Shown here one piece after another: positions 10,814 through 20,822 of a stretch of DNA of 61,555 nt. The notes under the pieces are model-generated. The model searched no databases and had not been told where the DNA came from. It worked only from the letters and a program-made list of their open reading frames with translations. The position numbers were made by a program, and so were the translations under genes. The number at the start of each line of letters is the position of its first letter. Position 1 is the first letter of the stretch. The stretch is taken from assembly GCA_021203515.1 (NCBI GenBank), contig JAJQAY010000126.1, positions 1 to 61,555 of the forward strand, in the 5' to 3' direction. The DNA comes from Bacteroides sp. (lineage in GTDB: Bacteria; Bacteroidota; Bacteroidia; Bacteroidales; Bacteroidaceae).

Positions 10814-12580
10814 TGAATATTTAGCTCAAACGGTACACATGCCTGTATGCGGTCGCATTTGTTAAAGTTTTCCAGTGTACTGAACTGCTGGTAAACCTCC
10901 CCTATAGTTCCCTTCAACATACGAGCCTTGACATAATTACCCGGATTTGTATTCATCAGACTTTCGAAGAAACTTTCCTTCTTCGGATAGTTCATCACGG
11001 TATAAGCGTCCACGCCGGCCTTTGCCACAGCAATGTCCAGAGCCTTATCCAATCCGCCCAATTCGTCTACCAGTCCCAGCTCTTTGGCGGTACTACCAGT
11101 CCACACACGACCTTGTGCAATCTTATCCAGTTCTTCCTTGCTGATGCCGCGACCCTCGGAGCGACGAGTCAGGAAGAGGTCATACCCATTGTTTACGTAT
11201 ATCTGTACCAAACCCTTTTCTCCATCGTTCATCGGACGCGTTAGCATACCGAAGTCTGAATATTTGTTGGTCTTCACTACATCGAAGTTCACCCCGAGTT
11301 TCTCAGTCAGGCCCTTTGCGTTGGGGAACATTCCGAAGATACCGATAGAACCGGTCAGCGTAGTAGGCTCCGCCACAATCGTATCTGCGTTGCAAGAGAT
11401 ATAGTAACCGCCCGATGCGGCATAGTTACCCATAGAAACAATCACCGGTTTCTCCTTCTTTAATTCACTGACGGCATACCAGATTTGTTCCGAACCATAA
11501 GTGCTTCCGCCCGGCGAGTTCACACGCAGCACTACGGCTTTCACGTCTTCATCTTCCTGCAACTTGCGCAAGTCTCTGATTACTTTTTTAGAGTCAATGC
11601 CCTCTCCGTTGGTAGACGATGAATTACCGCCGTCAATCTCTCCGTAAGCATAATACACGGCAATCACGTTTCCGCTCTTATCTTTAGGCACGTTCTTCTT
11701 CACGTTCACCATATCCTTCAGTCCGAGTACGGTCATGCGGTCGTCCTTGTCGATGCCTATCAATGTTTTCAGATAGTTGCGTACATCGGCCTTGTATATT
11801 AAGGTGTCGGCCAATCCGCTTTTCACGCTTTCCTCTGCGGGATAGAATGCCAGCATACGGTCTGCCAAAGCATTCAGCGAGTCAACAGATAGTTTGCGGG
11901 AGGCGGACACGTCACTTGTCACCCGTCCCCAGATAGAAGAGAGGTAAGCATTGATTTGTTCGCGGTTGGCAGGGCTCATTTCAGTAGAGATATACGGCTC
12001 TACGGCAGATTTGTACGTGCCCACTTTGAACACCTGCATCTCTACGCCAATCTTTGCCAGCAAATCCTTGAAGAATATCGGAGCGGCAGCCAGACCTTTC
12101 CATTCTACTATGCCTTGCGGGTTCAGCAACACCTTGTCGGCCACGCTGGACAGATAGTAGAGTCCTTGCGAATAAGAGTCGCCATAGGCCACGATGAACT
12201 TGCCCGATTCCTTGAAATCCTTCAAGGCGTTGCGTATTTCTTCGAGAGAAGCAAATCCTGCTCCCAGCCAGTTCGTCTGTATATAGATACCTTTAATATC
12301 TTCATTCTCTTTTGCTTTCTTGATAGAAGAAAGAATGTCGTCCAGTCCGTAGGTGGCGTTGTCATCACCCAAGAGGAAATCAAACGGGTTTTCCTAGCTA
12401 CGTTCCACCAAAGTTCCGTTGAAATCCAGCATCATTATAGAGTTCTTGCGAACCTGTGTCTCCGATTCCGAAGAAGATACCATGCTGAAAAACACCAGAA
12501 TGCTGATGAAAAACAAGATGACGCTCGATACGATGATACCGGTGACGGCGGCAAGCGTAAATTTAAAAAAAATCTTTCAT
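10810..12580 (-). pseudogene. sppA: Signal peptide peptidase SppA (67K type), disrupted at 5' end
   Basis: An about 590-residue membrane serine protease (Ser-Lys dyad) that degrades leftover signal peptides. Tandem ClpP-like halves are seen: FKVGTYKSAVEPY holds the catalytic Lys, GNYAASGGYYIS the catalytic Ser. The expected start at 12580 (MKDFFKFTLAAVTGIIVSS...) with its membrane helix is broken by T8 (12565-12572) where T7 is needed. A TAG at 12394-12396 interrupts ...GTLVERS-ENPFDF; CAG would restore Gln. The remaining open frame (from 12372) lacks the membrane anchor. Promoter box TATCTTTG at 12618-12625 is intact, and lpxK follows with a 4-bp overlap, so the downstream genes may suffer loss of coupling. 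Confidence 0.88.
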
Positions 12581-12617
12581 TGTCTTATTGTTTTTAATGC
12601 TAGCTCTTTCAAGCTAA

Positions 12618-12625
12618 CAAAGATA
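12618..12625 (-). promoter_or_regulatory. -7 box (TATCTTTG) for the sppA-lpxK-pnp-thiL unit
   Basis: On the minus strand TATCTTTG matches the Bacteroides TAnnTTTG -7 element, 38 bp upstream of the sppA start. No convincing -33 TTTG at the usual spacing. Confidence 0.55.
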
Positions 12626-12732
12626 AATAATTAGGTTGATATTTGCCTTATCAGTCGCAAGGTTTTTCATTTTGTCACACCGGCTTTGAACGATAAATTA
12701 AAAAAGTGTATTCTTAGTAATATATTTTCTAC

Positions 12733-12740
12733 TATCTTTG
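12733..12740 (+). promoter_or_regulatory. -7 box (TATCTTTG) for the hybrid sensor gene
   Basis: TATCTTTG on the plus strand, 32 bp upstream of the ATG at 12772, matches TAnnTTTG. The -33 region is A/T-rich without a clear TTTG. Confidence 0.55.
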
Positions 12741-12771
12741 TTTACATATCAATTACATAAACCAACAGAAG

Positions 12772-15513
12772 ATGATAAGACTATACGACCTCCGCCTCTT
12801 ATTCTGCCTGCTGATGCTTGGGGGAGTTTTCCTTTCCTGTACCCGCCACGCGCCCCGTTTCCGCATCGGTGTGTCTCAATGTAGCGACGACGAGTGGCGC
12901 CATCAGATGAACAACGAAATCCTGCGCGAAGCCCTTTTCTACGATGGCGTAGAGGTGGACATCCGTACCTCCAAAGACGACAACGCCCGGCAAGCCGAGG
13001 ATATTCATCGTTTCATCGAGGAAGGAGTAGACTTGCTGATTGTTGCTCCCAATGAAGCCGCGCCCATCACCCCGGCTGTGGAGGAGGTATACGATAAAGG
13101 CATTCCCATCATCGTGGTAGACCGCAAAATCCTTTCGGACAAATATACCGCCTATGTCGGTGCCGATAATTATGAGATAGACAAGGCCGTCGGCAATTAC
13201 GTTGCCAACGTGCTGCAGGGCAAAGGTACGGTTGTAGAAATCACCGGTCTGGCAGGCTCCACTCCGGCAATGGAGCACCATCAAGGTTTCATGAATGTCC
13301 TGTCCGGTTATCCCGACATCCGGTTATTGGCGAAGGAAGACGGCGCCTGGCTGCGTTCCCGTGCCGCCGAGAAGATGGATACCTTGCTCCACCGCTTTCC
13401 GCAGATAGATATGGTCTATGCCCAGAACGACCGGATGGCGGCAGGCGCTTATGAAGCTGCCGCCCGCAAGCATCGGGAACAGAAGATGCGCTTCGTAGGC
13501 ACTGACGCCCTGCCCGGTGAAGGGTATGGAGTGGAGCAGGTACTTGCCGGCGAACTGGATGCAACATTCATCTATCCCATAGGGGGCGACCGCGTGATGC
13601 AGATTGCCATGGATATTTTGAATAAACGTAATTTCCCACGCGAAACCCTCCTGAGCACCTCCGTGGTGGATAGCGGCAATGCCCTTATCATGAAGATGCA
13701 AAACGCCCATATCTCTACCCTCGACGGGAAGATTGAAACGCTGAACGGGAAAATCAACCAATACCTGGCACGATATGCCACACAGCAAGTCGTGTTGCTG
13801 GGCAGCTTGCTGGTGTTTGGTGCTGGTTGTCGGATTACTGGTTGCCGTCTACCTCTCCCTGCGCACCAAGAACAGGCTGAACCGTGAACTGTCTCGCCAG
13901 AAGGAGCAGTTGGAGCAGCAGAAACAACAACTGATATTGCAAACCACGCAGTTGGAGCAACTGTCCCGCGAGTTGGAAGCCGCTACCCATGCCAAGCTGG
14001 TCTTCTTCACCAATGTTTCCCACGACTTCCGTACTCCACTTACGTTGATTGCCGACCCCATCGAGCAGCTTCTTGCCGACGCTTCCATCAACGCATCCTC
14101 GCACCAACTCTTGGAACTGATGAAGAAGAACGTACATATCCTCCTCCGCCTGGTTAACCAAATCCTCGACTTCCGCAAAGTGGAGAACGGGCGTATGGAG
14201 CTCCGCCTCGAACCTTTTGACTTGTCGGCCAACTTCCTGAATTGGAACGACTCTTTCCGCGTGGCGTTGTTGAAGAGCACATCGCTTTCTCCTTCGATGC
14301 CTCTCCCGATACCGACTTCCGGATGATGGCGGATGCCGAAAAGATGGAGCGCATCTACTTCAATCTCTTCTCCAATGCTGTGAAGTACACGCCCGAGAAC
14401 GGAAAGATACACATCCGTCTGGAGGCCGTAGACCGCAACTTCCGCCTGACGGTGTTCAATTCGGGCAGCTATATTTCGTCTACCGAGGTAGAAGCCATCT
14501 TCGAGCGGTTCTATCAGGTAGACGGGCATCAGGCAGGCACGGGCATCGGGCTTGCACTGGTACGCGCCTTTGTCGAAATGCATGGAGGCAATATCACGGC
14601 ATGCAGCGATGAGCGGGGCACGACTTTCACCGTGACTTTCCCCGGACAGAACCTTTCGCAATATCATCCCACGGTCGTCACCCTTCCCGCAGAGATGCAG
14701 GACGTTTCTTCCACGCTCGTCGATGCCGATATTCCGACGGGAGAGGAGGCGGTGGAGGTAGATTGTCCCACTATCCTTATCGTAGATGACAATGCCGACA
14801 TCCGCCATTATGTGAAGTCGCTGCTCTCTAAGGAATATCGCGTGCTGGATGCCGCAGACGGTGCGGCAGGCATCCGCCTTGCCATGAAGTACGTGCCCGA
14901 TGTGATTGTCTCCGATGTGATGATGCCAGGCATGGACGGAGTGGAGTGTTGCCGTCGCTTGAAGAGCGAAATGCAGACTTCCCACATCCCCGTCATCCTG
15001 CTCACGGCCTGCTCGCTCGACGAACAGCGCATTCAGGGCTACGACGGCGGGGCGGACTCTTACATATCCAAGCCTTTCAATTCGCAATTGCTTCTGTCGC
15101 GCATCCGCAACCTCATTGCGAACCGTCGCCAACTGAAACAGTTCTTTGGCGACAACCAGACTATCGAGAAAGAAGCCATTACCGACCTCGACAAAGATTT
15201 CGTCACCCGCTTCAAGGCGTTGGTCGAAGAGAAGATGAAAGCCCCCGAACTCAATGTCGAAGACCTGGGTCGTGACATGGGCATGAGTCGCGTGCAGCTT
15301 TATCACAAGCTGAAGTCGCTGACCAACTATTCTCCCAACGAACTCTTGCGCCAGATGAGGCTGAAGAAAGCAGCCTCCCTGCTTGCCGCCTCGGAACTGA
15401 CCATTGCGGAGATTGCCTACGAAGTCGGTTTCTCGTCCCCTTCCTATTTCACGAAGTGCTATAAGGAGCAGTTTGGCGAAAGCCCTACGGATTTCTTGAA
15501 GCGGAGAGGATAA
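12772..15513 (+). pseudogene. Hybrid two-component system regulator (periplasmic-binding-type sensor), two frameshifts
   Basis: One about 913-residue protein spread over three frames. Order: signal/anchor helix ending FLSC; a type I periplasmic sugar-binding domain (RIGVSQCSDDEWR, VDLLIVAPNEA, YVGADNYEIDKAVGNYV, MVYAQNDRMAAGAYEAA); membrane helix near 13790-13860; coiled linker; HisKA with NVSHDFRTPL; HATPase (NLFSNAVKYTPENGK, GTGIGLALV); receiver (ILIVDDN, SDVMMPGMDG, SKPF); AraC-type DNA-binding domain (LYHKLKSLTNYSPNELLRQM). Shifts lie near 13815-13830 and near 14255-14262, each a single base. Similar sensors with this fold detect monosaccharides such as fructose and switch on glycan-use loci; ligand here is unknown. 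No SusC/D pair is adjacent, so its target is elsewhere or lost. Confidence 0.88.
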
Positions 15514-15570
15514 ACCCGGATAAGACCTTTTAATCAGAACCTTGCATTTACCGATTGTTTACTCCGCGAT

Positions 15571-15724
15571 GTAAAAGCATTTACCTCGTAGTGTAACGCC
15601 TTTTACCTCGTAGTGTAACGACCTTTACCTCGGTGTGTAAAAGCATTTACCACGAGGGGTAAACGGAGTTCCACCCAGGGGTAACGGACGTTTACCCCTG
15701 AGGTAACAGGTATTCCTCCCTGAC
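15571..15724. repeat. Degenerate tandem array, 22-nt period, about 7 units
   Basis: Seven 22-nt units in register, each beginning GTAA and most containing TTTAC about 10 nt later; the first two are GTAAAAGCATTTACCTCGTA+GT and GTAACGCCTTTTACCTCGTA+GT. Within a unit GTAA and TTAC are complementary, so each unit can fold as a small hairpin or act as a palindromic site. The array fills the gap between the convergent hybrid sensor gene and the DUF4625 gene. No open frame or terminator is obvious here. Confidence 0.8.
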
Positions 15725-15755
15725 ACACCCTCTCCTTTTCTAGGCTATGCAGCGT

Positions 15756-16238
15756 TTAATCATCATCGCGGTCTTCCTCCGCCGTCGTACTCAGCACGAT
15801 ATTGCGGGCAATATAAGTCTCGTTCTTGGCGGCATCCGTGCAATATATCATCAGATGATAGTCTCCCGGTGTTGCATTGGCGGGAATTTTGATGTCATGC
15901 ATGTGCACATGGTGGTTCTTCTTGCCGGCGGCATCGTCATATACTTGGTCGAAAGAGGAAGCAACGGTTCCGTCATCCGCCCGGGTGGTATGCCCGTGAT
16001 GGTCGAAGTTGCTGTGTACGTTAATTCTGTACGACTTCAACTCCACGTCATCCGTCAAGTCCATTTCCAGATGCACACCGTTTTCACTGCCTATCAGCAA
16101 CTCTGCACCCTCTTCCGGCTCTATCAGGCTGATTATGGGAGGAGTGACATCGCTTGTTTTATCATTATCGTCACAAGAAGCAAGAAAAGAAAGACCTGCC
16201 AACAGACAAATTGCGGGAATAAATAACTTTGTTTTCAT
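15756..16238 (-). CDS. DUF4625-type His-rich lipoprotein
   Basis: A 160-residue lipoprotein: signal peptide with lipobox LSFLASC (Cys about residue 23), then an Ig-like beta domain that starts DVTPPIISLIEPEEG, typical of DUF4625. Two histidine clusters, FDHHGHT and NHHVHMHD, plus an acidic tail (EEDRDDD) suggest metal binding. Its ATG overlaps the stop of the TonB receptor by an ATGA, showing tight coupling. In this unit it is probably a surface or periplasmic accessory of the receptor. The metal role is inference from composition and context. Confidence 0.82.
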   Translation of the reverse strand: MKTKLFIPAICLLAGLSFLASCDDNDKTSDVTPPIISLIEPEEGAELLIGSENGVHLEMDLTDDVELKSYRINVHSNFDHHGHTTRADDGTVASSFDQVYDDAAGKKNHHVHMHDIKIPANATPGDYHLMIYCTDAAKNETYIARNIVLSTTAEEDRDDD

Positions 16239-18399
16239 TTTAGAATTCTTTTAAATGGTACTTTAATAAAGAGCTGGAAGTTTCGTCCCGGCTCCGGAAT
16301 TTCCACTTTCCTGTAAAAACTCAGATGATTATAATATTTCGTGTTCAGTATATTGCGGGCGCTAAGGGACAGTTCCGCTTCCGTTCCGGCTATCGGCAGA
16401 CGAAGGCTTCCACCCAGATGCAGCAGATTGGCTCCGGGCGTGCGGTCTTCGTTTCGCGCGATACGGTTTTGCGAGGCGATGCTCTGATACTCCACATAGA
16501 ACTCATACCGTTTTTGATGCCATGTCACGACGTTACGCATGGATGCCGGCGGAGAGAAACTCAGCGCCGTATGCTCGTCGCGGTTGCACGTGTAGACATA
16601 TTCACCGCTGAAACGATAGTTCAGACTACGAAGCAGGTCGATGCTTACGCTCGTTTCACCACCCAGGAATACAGCCCTTGCGCCGGTGTAGCGATAAACT
16701 TGTCCGGCATGGGGCAGCACAGACCATTCGCCCGTGGGTTGCAGGTAGATGTAGTTGTCATACCAACTGCCGAAAGGCGACAAGGTGAGATGCAAGCCCT
16801 TATAAGTCAGCTCATAAGAAGCATCTAGCTGCCATCCGTGTTCCGAAGACAAGGAAGCGTCTTCCTGCTCGTGGCGGAAAGTGCCATGATGCACTCCGTT
16901 GGATGCCAGTTCGTTGGCTCCCGGCAACCGGAAGCTGCGACCCGCATTCACCTTCAGCAGATGCATCGGAGAAGGAGTTCACACCAGCCCGATGGAACAG
17001 GAGTAATCTCCGAAGTTCCGGTCTACCGGATAACTGCGCCATTCATTCTCGGCTATCTTGTCATCCGGATAACCTTGTTCGCGAAGGTATTCTTCCAGAT
17101 ACGGGTCTTGATAAGGAGTAATCTTTATCTTGCCGCAGTCGTAGCGCAACCCTCCGGTGACGGAAAAACGGTTACTCGGCCGCCAGGTGGAAAGCCAGAA
17201 ACCTCCGGTCGTGAACCTTGTATATTCCGGCAGCAAGAACGAATAACCTGCAATGGTATTCTTCTGTCCTTGCATGTCCCATCCCAAAGTATGCTCCCAG
17301 GATGTAGAGCGGATGATGCGCAACTTCATCGAGGCACTGAGCGTGTGCAGCATGAAAGCCAGTTCCTTGTCCGGGTCTTTCTCCGGCATCGGTTGGCTGC
17401 CGTAGTGTGTATGAAACAGGCTCCACTCTTCGCGGTGGTTGAACTGATAGCCCAAGTCGCCGGAAAGGATTAACCCGTCCCACGCATACTGCTGGTGTGT
17501 GCTTGCCTTGAGGTGGTTAACCCAACTGGAGGGCAGGTCGATGTTCCGGCTATTGCCGTCATCCTGCAAGCGGGACAGGTTGGGAATGCCGTGCGCTCCG
17601 GGAAAGAACCCCATCTTCTGATAAGCATTGCTGACGGCATAATCCGAGTGGTAGCGCCTCTTCGTGTAAGACGCAAAGAGGCTGGCATTACGCTCGAAGC
17701 CTGCCGTGTTCTTCAGTCTCCTTCCGTACACAGGTATTAGCTGCGTGAGGTAACCACCGTATCCGTCGGTACCCGGTAATCACCGAAGTGTTGTTCGGAA
17801 AAGCGTGCCCGCAGCAACTACGGGCCTTTCTTCACTCCCAGCATCAGCGAACCGCCGAACGCCTCGTTCACGGATTTATAGATGAAAGAAGCCTCTCCGA
17901 AGACCTGGTCTTCTGCCGGAGCCTGAGCAGGCAGTATTTCAATAACGCCTCCCATGGCATCGCTTCCGTAAAGCAGCGAAGCAGGGCCTTTCAGTATCTG
18001 CACGCCCTCCACATTGAAGGTGTCGATTTTCAGTCCATGGTCTGCACCCCACTGCTGACCTTCCTGTTTAATTCCATTTTCGGATACGGCGATGCGGTTA
18101 AATTCCAATCCCCTTATCATGGGTTTGGAAAAGCCCGCACCGATATCCATTGAGTGGACGCCGGGAACATTTTCTATTGCCTGCACCAGATTGCCGGTGA
18201 AGTGCTTATCCAGAAAGTCCTTTCTGAGTATGTCCGTTGTAAGTGCAGTCTTTTTGGCCTGGGCATGGCGGTAGGTTTCCGTCACGACCACTTCCGACAA
18301 AGACACACTCCTGACAGTATCAGCAGTCTGTGAATAAGCCGACAAGGTGGAACAAATTCCCAGCGTACCCAGAATATATCTGATACGCATAAGTTTCAA
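16235..18399 (-). pseudogene. TonB-dependent outer-membrane receptor, two nonsense codons and a frameshift
   Basis: An about 720-residue receptor. The first part (18399-17818) has a signal peptide ending AYSQ, a TonB-box-like VSLSEVVVTET and a plug domain (NLVQAIENVPGVHS, GVQILKGPASLLYGSDAMGG). It ends at an in-frame TAG (17818-17820) after VKKGP. A one-base shift near 17760-17775 separates ...DYRVPTDTVV from TQLIPVYGRRLKNT. The barrel then continues to an in-frame TGA (16979-16981) after SIGLV, and resumes in the same frame with PSPMHLLKVNAGRSFR to the stop at 16235. Both stops could come from TGG (Trp) by one G-to-A change. When intact it would import a scarce metal or chelate; the His-rich DUF4625 partner supports a metal. 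Confidence 0.88.
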
Positions 18400-18432
18400 T
18401 CATTTTGAATTTGTTGATAGAGATAAATTATA

Positions 18433-18753
18433 CTATGGAAGATATAGTGGGTGGGGCGCGCAGGTGATAAGGATGCAGCATGGCGATGCAACCTTATCGG
18501 CATAGCAGGCAGGTTCATAGTCGATGACAGAAACATATACATGCATCTGGAACGACTCGGTCTGCGTGAAAGGTGATAATGTGAATTGGCAGATAAGACA
18601 TTGCCCGCAAGGGTCGTTGTGAGAATGTCCTTTCTCCGACTTAGCCGTGGTGTTACTTTCGTGATAGTGGAAGGTCTTGACAACAAAAAGCGGCATGATT
18701 GTTATGAGCAACAGCCATGCAATGATAATTCTGCTTTTTGTCCTTCTCCTCAT
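18433..18753 (-). CDS. Small His/Cys-rich membrane-anchored protein
   Basis: A 106-residue protein I do not recognise by name. One N-terminal membrane helix or signal (IIIAWLLLITIMPLFVV) is followed by a short metal-ligand-rich part: HYHE, HSHND and CGQCLIC. It starts about 80 bp downstream of the beta-barrel gene and lies 33 bp before the TonB receptor start, on the same strand. The clustered His/Cys ligands next to a receptor and a His-rich lipoprotein suggest metal handling or sensing in the envelope. That is inference. Confidence 0.65.
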   Translation of the reverse strand: MRRRTKSRIIIAWLLLITIMPLFVVKTFHYHESNTTAKSEKGHSHNDPCGQCLICQFTLSPFTQTESFQMHVYVSVIDYEPACYADKVASPCCILITCAPHPLYLP

Positions 18754-18834
18754 TCAGTCTTTGGTTAAGTCCGGAGGCGAAGATAGTAACTTTGATTGAG
18801 AATGAAACAATGATTTATGTTATTTCTTGTTTCA

Positions 18835-19362
18835 TCAAAAGATGACCCCTGCCTTTATGGAGAGACTGTGGTGGCTCAATTCCTCTTTGAAATGAACGGT
18901 GACATTATTATCTCTGTATTCTTTGCGCCTTTTTAGTTCCTGCAAGTCATAACCGACGGATAACAGCACTTTCATCCGGTTGCAAAGGGGATATTGGAGT
19001 CCGACATACGGGTTCAGATAAAATCCGCCCTTGGCCTTTTTTGCTTGGTGCAAAAGAGTATCCGGCGCTGCATCCTGCATACGGAGCAAACTTCTTCTCG
19101 GTTGTCATCAGATACTTGATGTCTGCGAACACTGGAATCAGTGCTTTTTCGTAAATAGAGACGCCTGTCCCTATTCCGGCAGAGAAACGTTTAGTCAGAT
19201 TGTAGTGCCCTGCGAATTGCACCGTAAACGGTGTCTTTGCCGGCTCGCTCATGGCTATGCCTGTTCCTATGGTGGTGGTAAACGAAATAGGCTTGTCGTT
19301 CTCTTGCCCGAAAACGGCAAGTGTGATGAATGACAGTAGGCAGAGGAGTAGGTAATATTCAT
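18835..19362 (-). pseudogene. Outer-membrane beta-barrel protein, two frameshifts
   Basis: The expected ATG at 19362 begins MNI, then one base is missing before YLLLCLLSFITLAVFGQ, a clear signal peptide in another frame. The barrel follows (FTTTIGTGIAMSEPAKT, HYNLTKRFSAGIGTGVSIY, KKFAPYAGCSAGYSF). A second one-base shift near 19025-19035, in a G-rich stretch, leads to GGFYLNPYVGLQYPLCNR and the C-terminus SLSIKAGVIF with the barrel-type terminal Phe. Total about 175 residues, similar to the barrel at 862. It lies between the DUF2271 gene (18 bp) and the small His/Cys-rich gene. A G8 run (19370-19377) lies just upstream of the start. Confidence 0.75.
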
Positions 19363-19379
19363 AGTGATAGGGGGGGGAT

Positions 19380-20102
19380 TTAGGGAATGATTTTGATTGT
19401 GATACTTTTTACGATGTTGAATGCAGAGGTAAGGGAAGATACGTCCGCATCGATGTTTCCGTCCGAACCGTCGGGGCTGCTATGCCCTATGAGAACTGTT
19501 TCAAATTCGCCTTTACCGGATGTCAGGTCAACAGTAGCGGCATAAACTACTGCCGGCTGTCCGCTTCCTTCTTTGCCGCCGGAATAGTTCGGCTCGTTTT
19601 CTTTCGCCGATTTGGGATAGTGCTCGTTGAAGTCTGTAGAATGATTGACTTCAACTTTCACTACGAACTGTTTAAAACCTTTTGCAGGACTGACCTTTAT
19701 GGCGAAGCCCCCATGCGGAGTAGCTCCCGTAACGCCGTCTGTAAGAGGTTGTTTCTTCGTAGGAAGATAAAGCCCGTCCGGATATTGCACACCTCTTGAA
19801 TAGCACCAATGTGGCAATGCTTCTTTTCTGCGGTTTCCACCGGAACTTTGCCAGGACTGTGTCGCTATCTTATGACTTGCATAGATAGTGGACAGATAAT
19901 TCCCGTTTACATCTTCCAGCCAGATAGCTATCTGAGGAGGATTTTTCTTGTTGATGCCCAGAAACAGAGGAAAGTCATGCAACCATGCATCTCCTTGTTC
20001 AATGCTGATTTTAAGGTTTCCCTGCTCATATTCGATAAGCTCTTTCTGGCAGGAGCCACAGCACAAGAGTGCTAAACACATCATTAATACCATTTTCTTC
20101 AT
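19380..20102 (-). CDS. DUF2271-type lipoprotein
   Basis: A 240-residue lipoprotein with lipobox LLCCGSC (Cys about 18) and a DUF2271-like body: PQIAIWLEDVNGNYLSTIYAS, W.S....RR..LPHW, YPDGL, TDGVTGATPHGGF and a C-terminal strand. DUF2271 proteins are predicted periplasmic and often sit near iron- or heme-related membrane oxidoreductases; their chemistry is not settled. It is the first gene of the TetR-linked unit; a TetR operator copy lies 33 bp upstream (20135-20152). Confidence 0.78.
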   Translation of the reverse strand: MKKMVLMMCLALLCCGSCQKELIEYEQGNLKISIEQGDAWLHDFPLFLGINKKNPPQIAIWLEDVNGNYLSTIYASHKIATQSWQSSGGNRRKEALPHWCYSRGVQYPDGLYLPTKKQPLTDGVTGATPHGGFAIKVSPAKGFKQFVVKVEVNHSTDFNEHYPKSAKENEPNYSGGKEGSGQPAVVYAATVDLTSGKGEFETVLIGHSSPDGSDGNIDADVSSLTSAFNIVKSITIKIIP

Positions 20103-20134
20103 TACTTTATCATTAAATTAATTCATTTATCTTG

Positions 20135-20152
20135 TGTTACTAAGTGGGAACA
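20135..20152. promoter_or_regulatory. TetR operator, copy 3 (upstream of DUF2271)
   Basis: TGTTACTAAGTGGGAACA differs from operator copy 1 at 20823-20840 (TGTTACTAACTGGGAACA) by one base over 18. It is an imperfect palindrome (TGTT...AACA ends). Its place just before the first gene after tetR fits repression of that unit. Confidence 0.75.
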
Positions 20153-20204
20153 TGTAAGGAGAAAAAGAACCTGACACGCCTTATACCGGTCAGGTTTCTG
20201 CTTT

Positions 20205-20816
20205 TTAATCTTTGAAGAAGTCGTCGATAATCTTTTCTATGCCTTGATAGACTTGCTTCCAACCGGCATCCTTGTTCAGCGCAATTCCGTTGTACACAGG
20301 ACATACTTCACCAAGCATTGCAAGGTAGGTGACGGATGCACTCAGGATGGATGCTATCGAAGCAACCTGCTCCTGCGGATAACCGGTTATTTCACAGACT
20401 TTCCTGATTATGTCCATCCCCGTTTTTTCGCGCTGTTCTCTTATTTTCAGAATGAACTCGTTGTCAGAAGATAGCTCCCAACGATACAGTCGCTTGGAGA
20501 TAATGTTTTTCCTCAGGTCTTCAATTTGTCCGTAGAATATGTTCTTGATGAAAGCTGGCAATTCTTCACGGCTTGGAAACTCATTGGAGAGTGAGTTCAG
20601 CAGGAAATCATATTTCTGGATATAGGCAGCTATCAGCCCCTCTACCGAACCGAAGTATCGGTATATCAATATCTTTGATACGCCTGCACGGGAAGCTATG
20701 GCATTGAGGCCGATTTTTTCAAATCCGCTTTCCTTAATCATCGTTCCAAGGGTATTCAGCAGACGCTTTTCCGTCGCTTCCCTGTTTCTTTCAGCAGATA
20801 TATTTTTCTTTTCCAT
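20205..20816 (-). CDS. TetR-family transcriptional repressor
   Basis: A 203-residue regulator. The N-terminal helix-turn-helix is clear: RLLNTLGTMIKESGFEKIGL, then AIASRAGVSKILIYRYFGSVEGL (about 40-62). The C-terminal ligand domain is all-helical and not assignable to a ligand. It is transcribed away from a promoter whose -7 box is bracketed by two operator copies, and a third copy precedes the next gene, so it should repress itself and the DUF2271-barrel-TonB-DUF4625 unit. Intact frame. Confidence 0.92.
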   Translation of the reverse strand: MEKKNISAERNREATEKRLLNTLGTMIKESGFEKIGLNAIASRAGVSKILIYRYFGSVEGLIAAYIQKYDFLLNSLSNEFPSREELPAFIKNIFYGQIEDLRKNIISKRLYRWELSSDNEFILKIREQREKTGMDIIRKVCEITGYPQEQVASIASILSASVTYLAMLGEVCPVYNGIALNKDAGWKQVYQGIEKIIDDFFKD

Positions 20817-20822
20817 ATAGTT

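Noticed and set aside
13849..15306. 485-codon minus-strand open frame opposite the hybrid sensor
   Set aside because: Antisense shadow; the plus strand holds HisKA, receiver and AraC motifs. It stays long only because of high GC.
15571..15724. CRISPR array from regular 22-nt units
   Set aside because: There are no unique spacers between constant repeats; the whole unit drifts, and no cas genes lie in the window.
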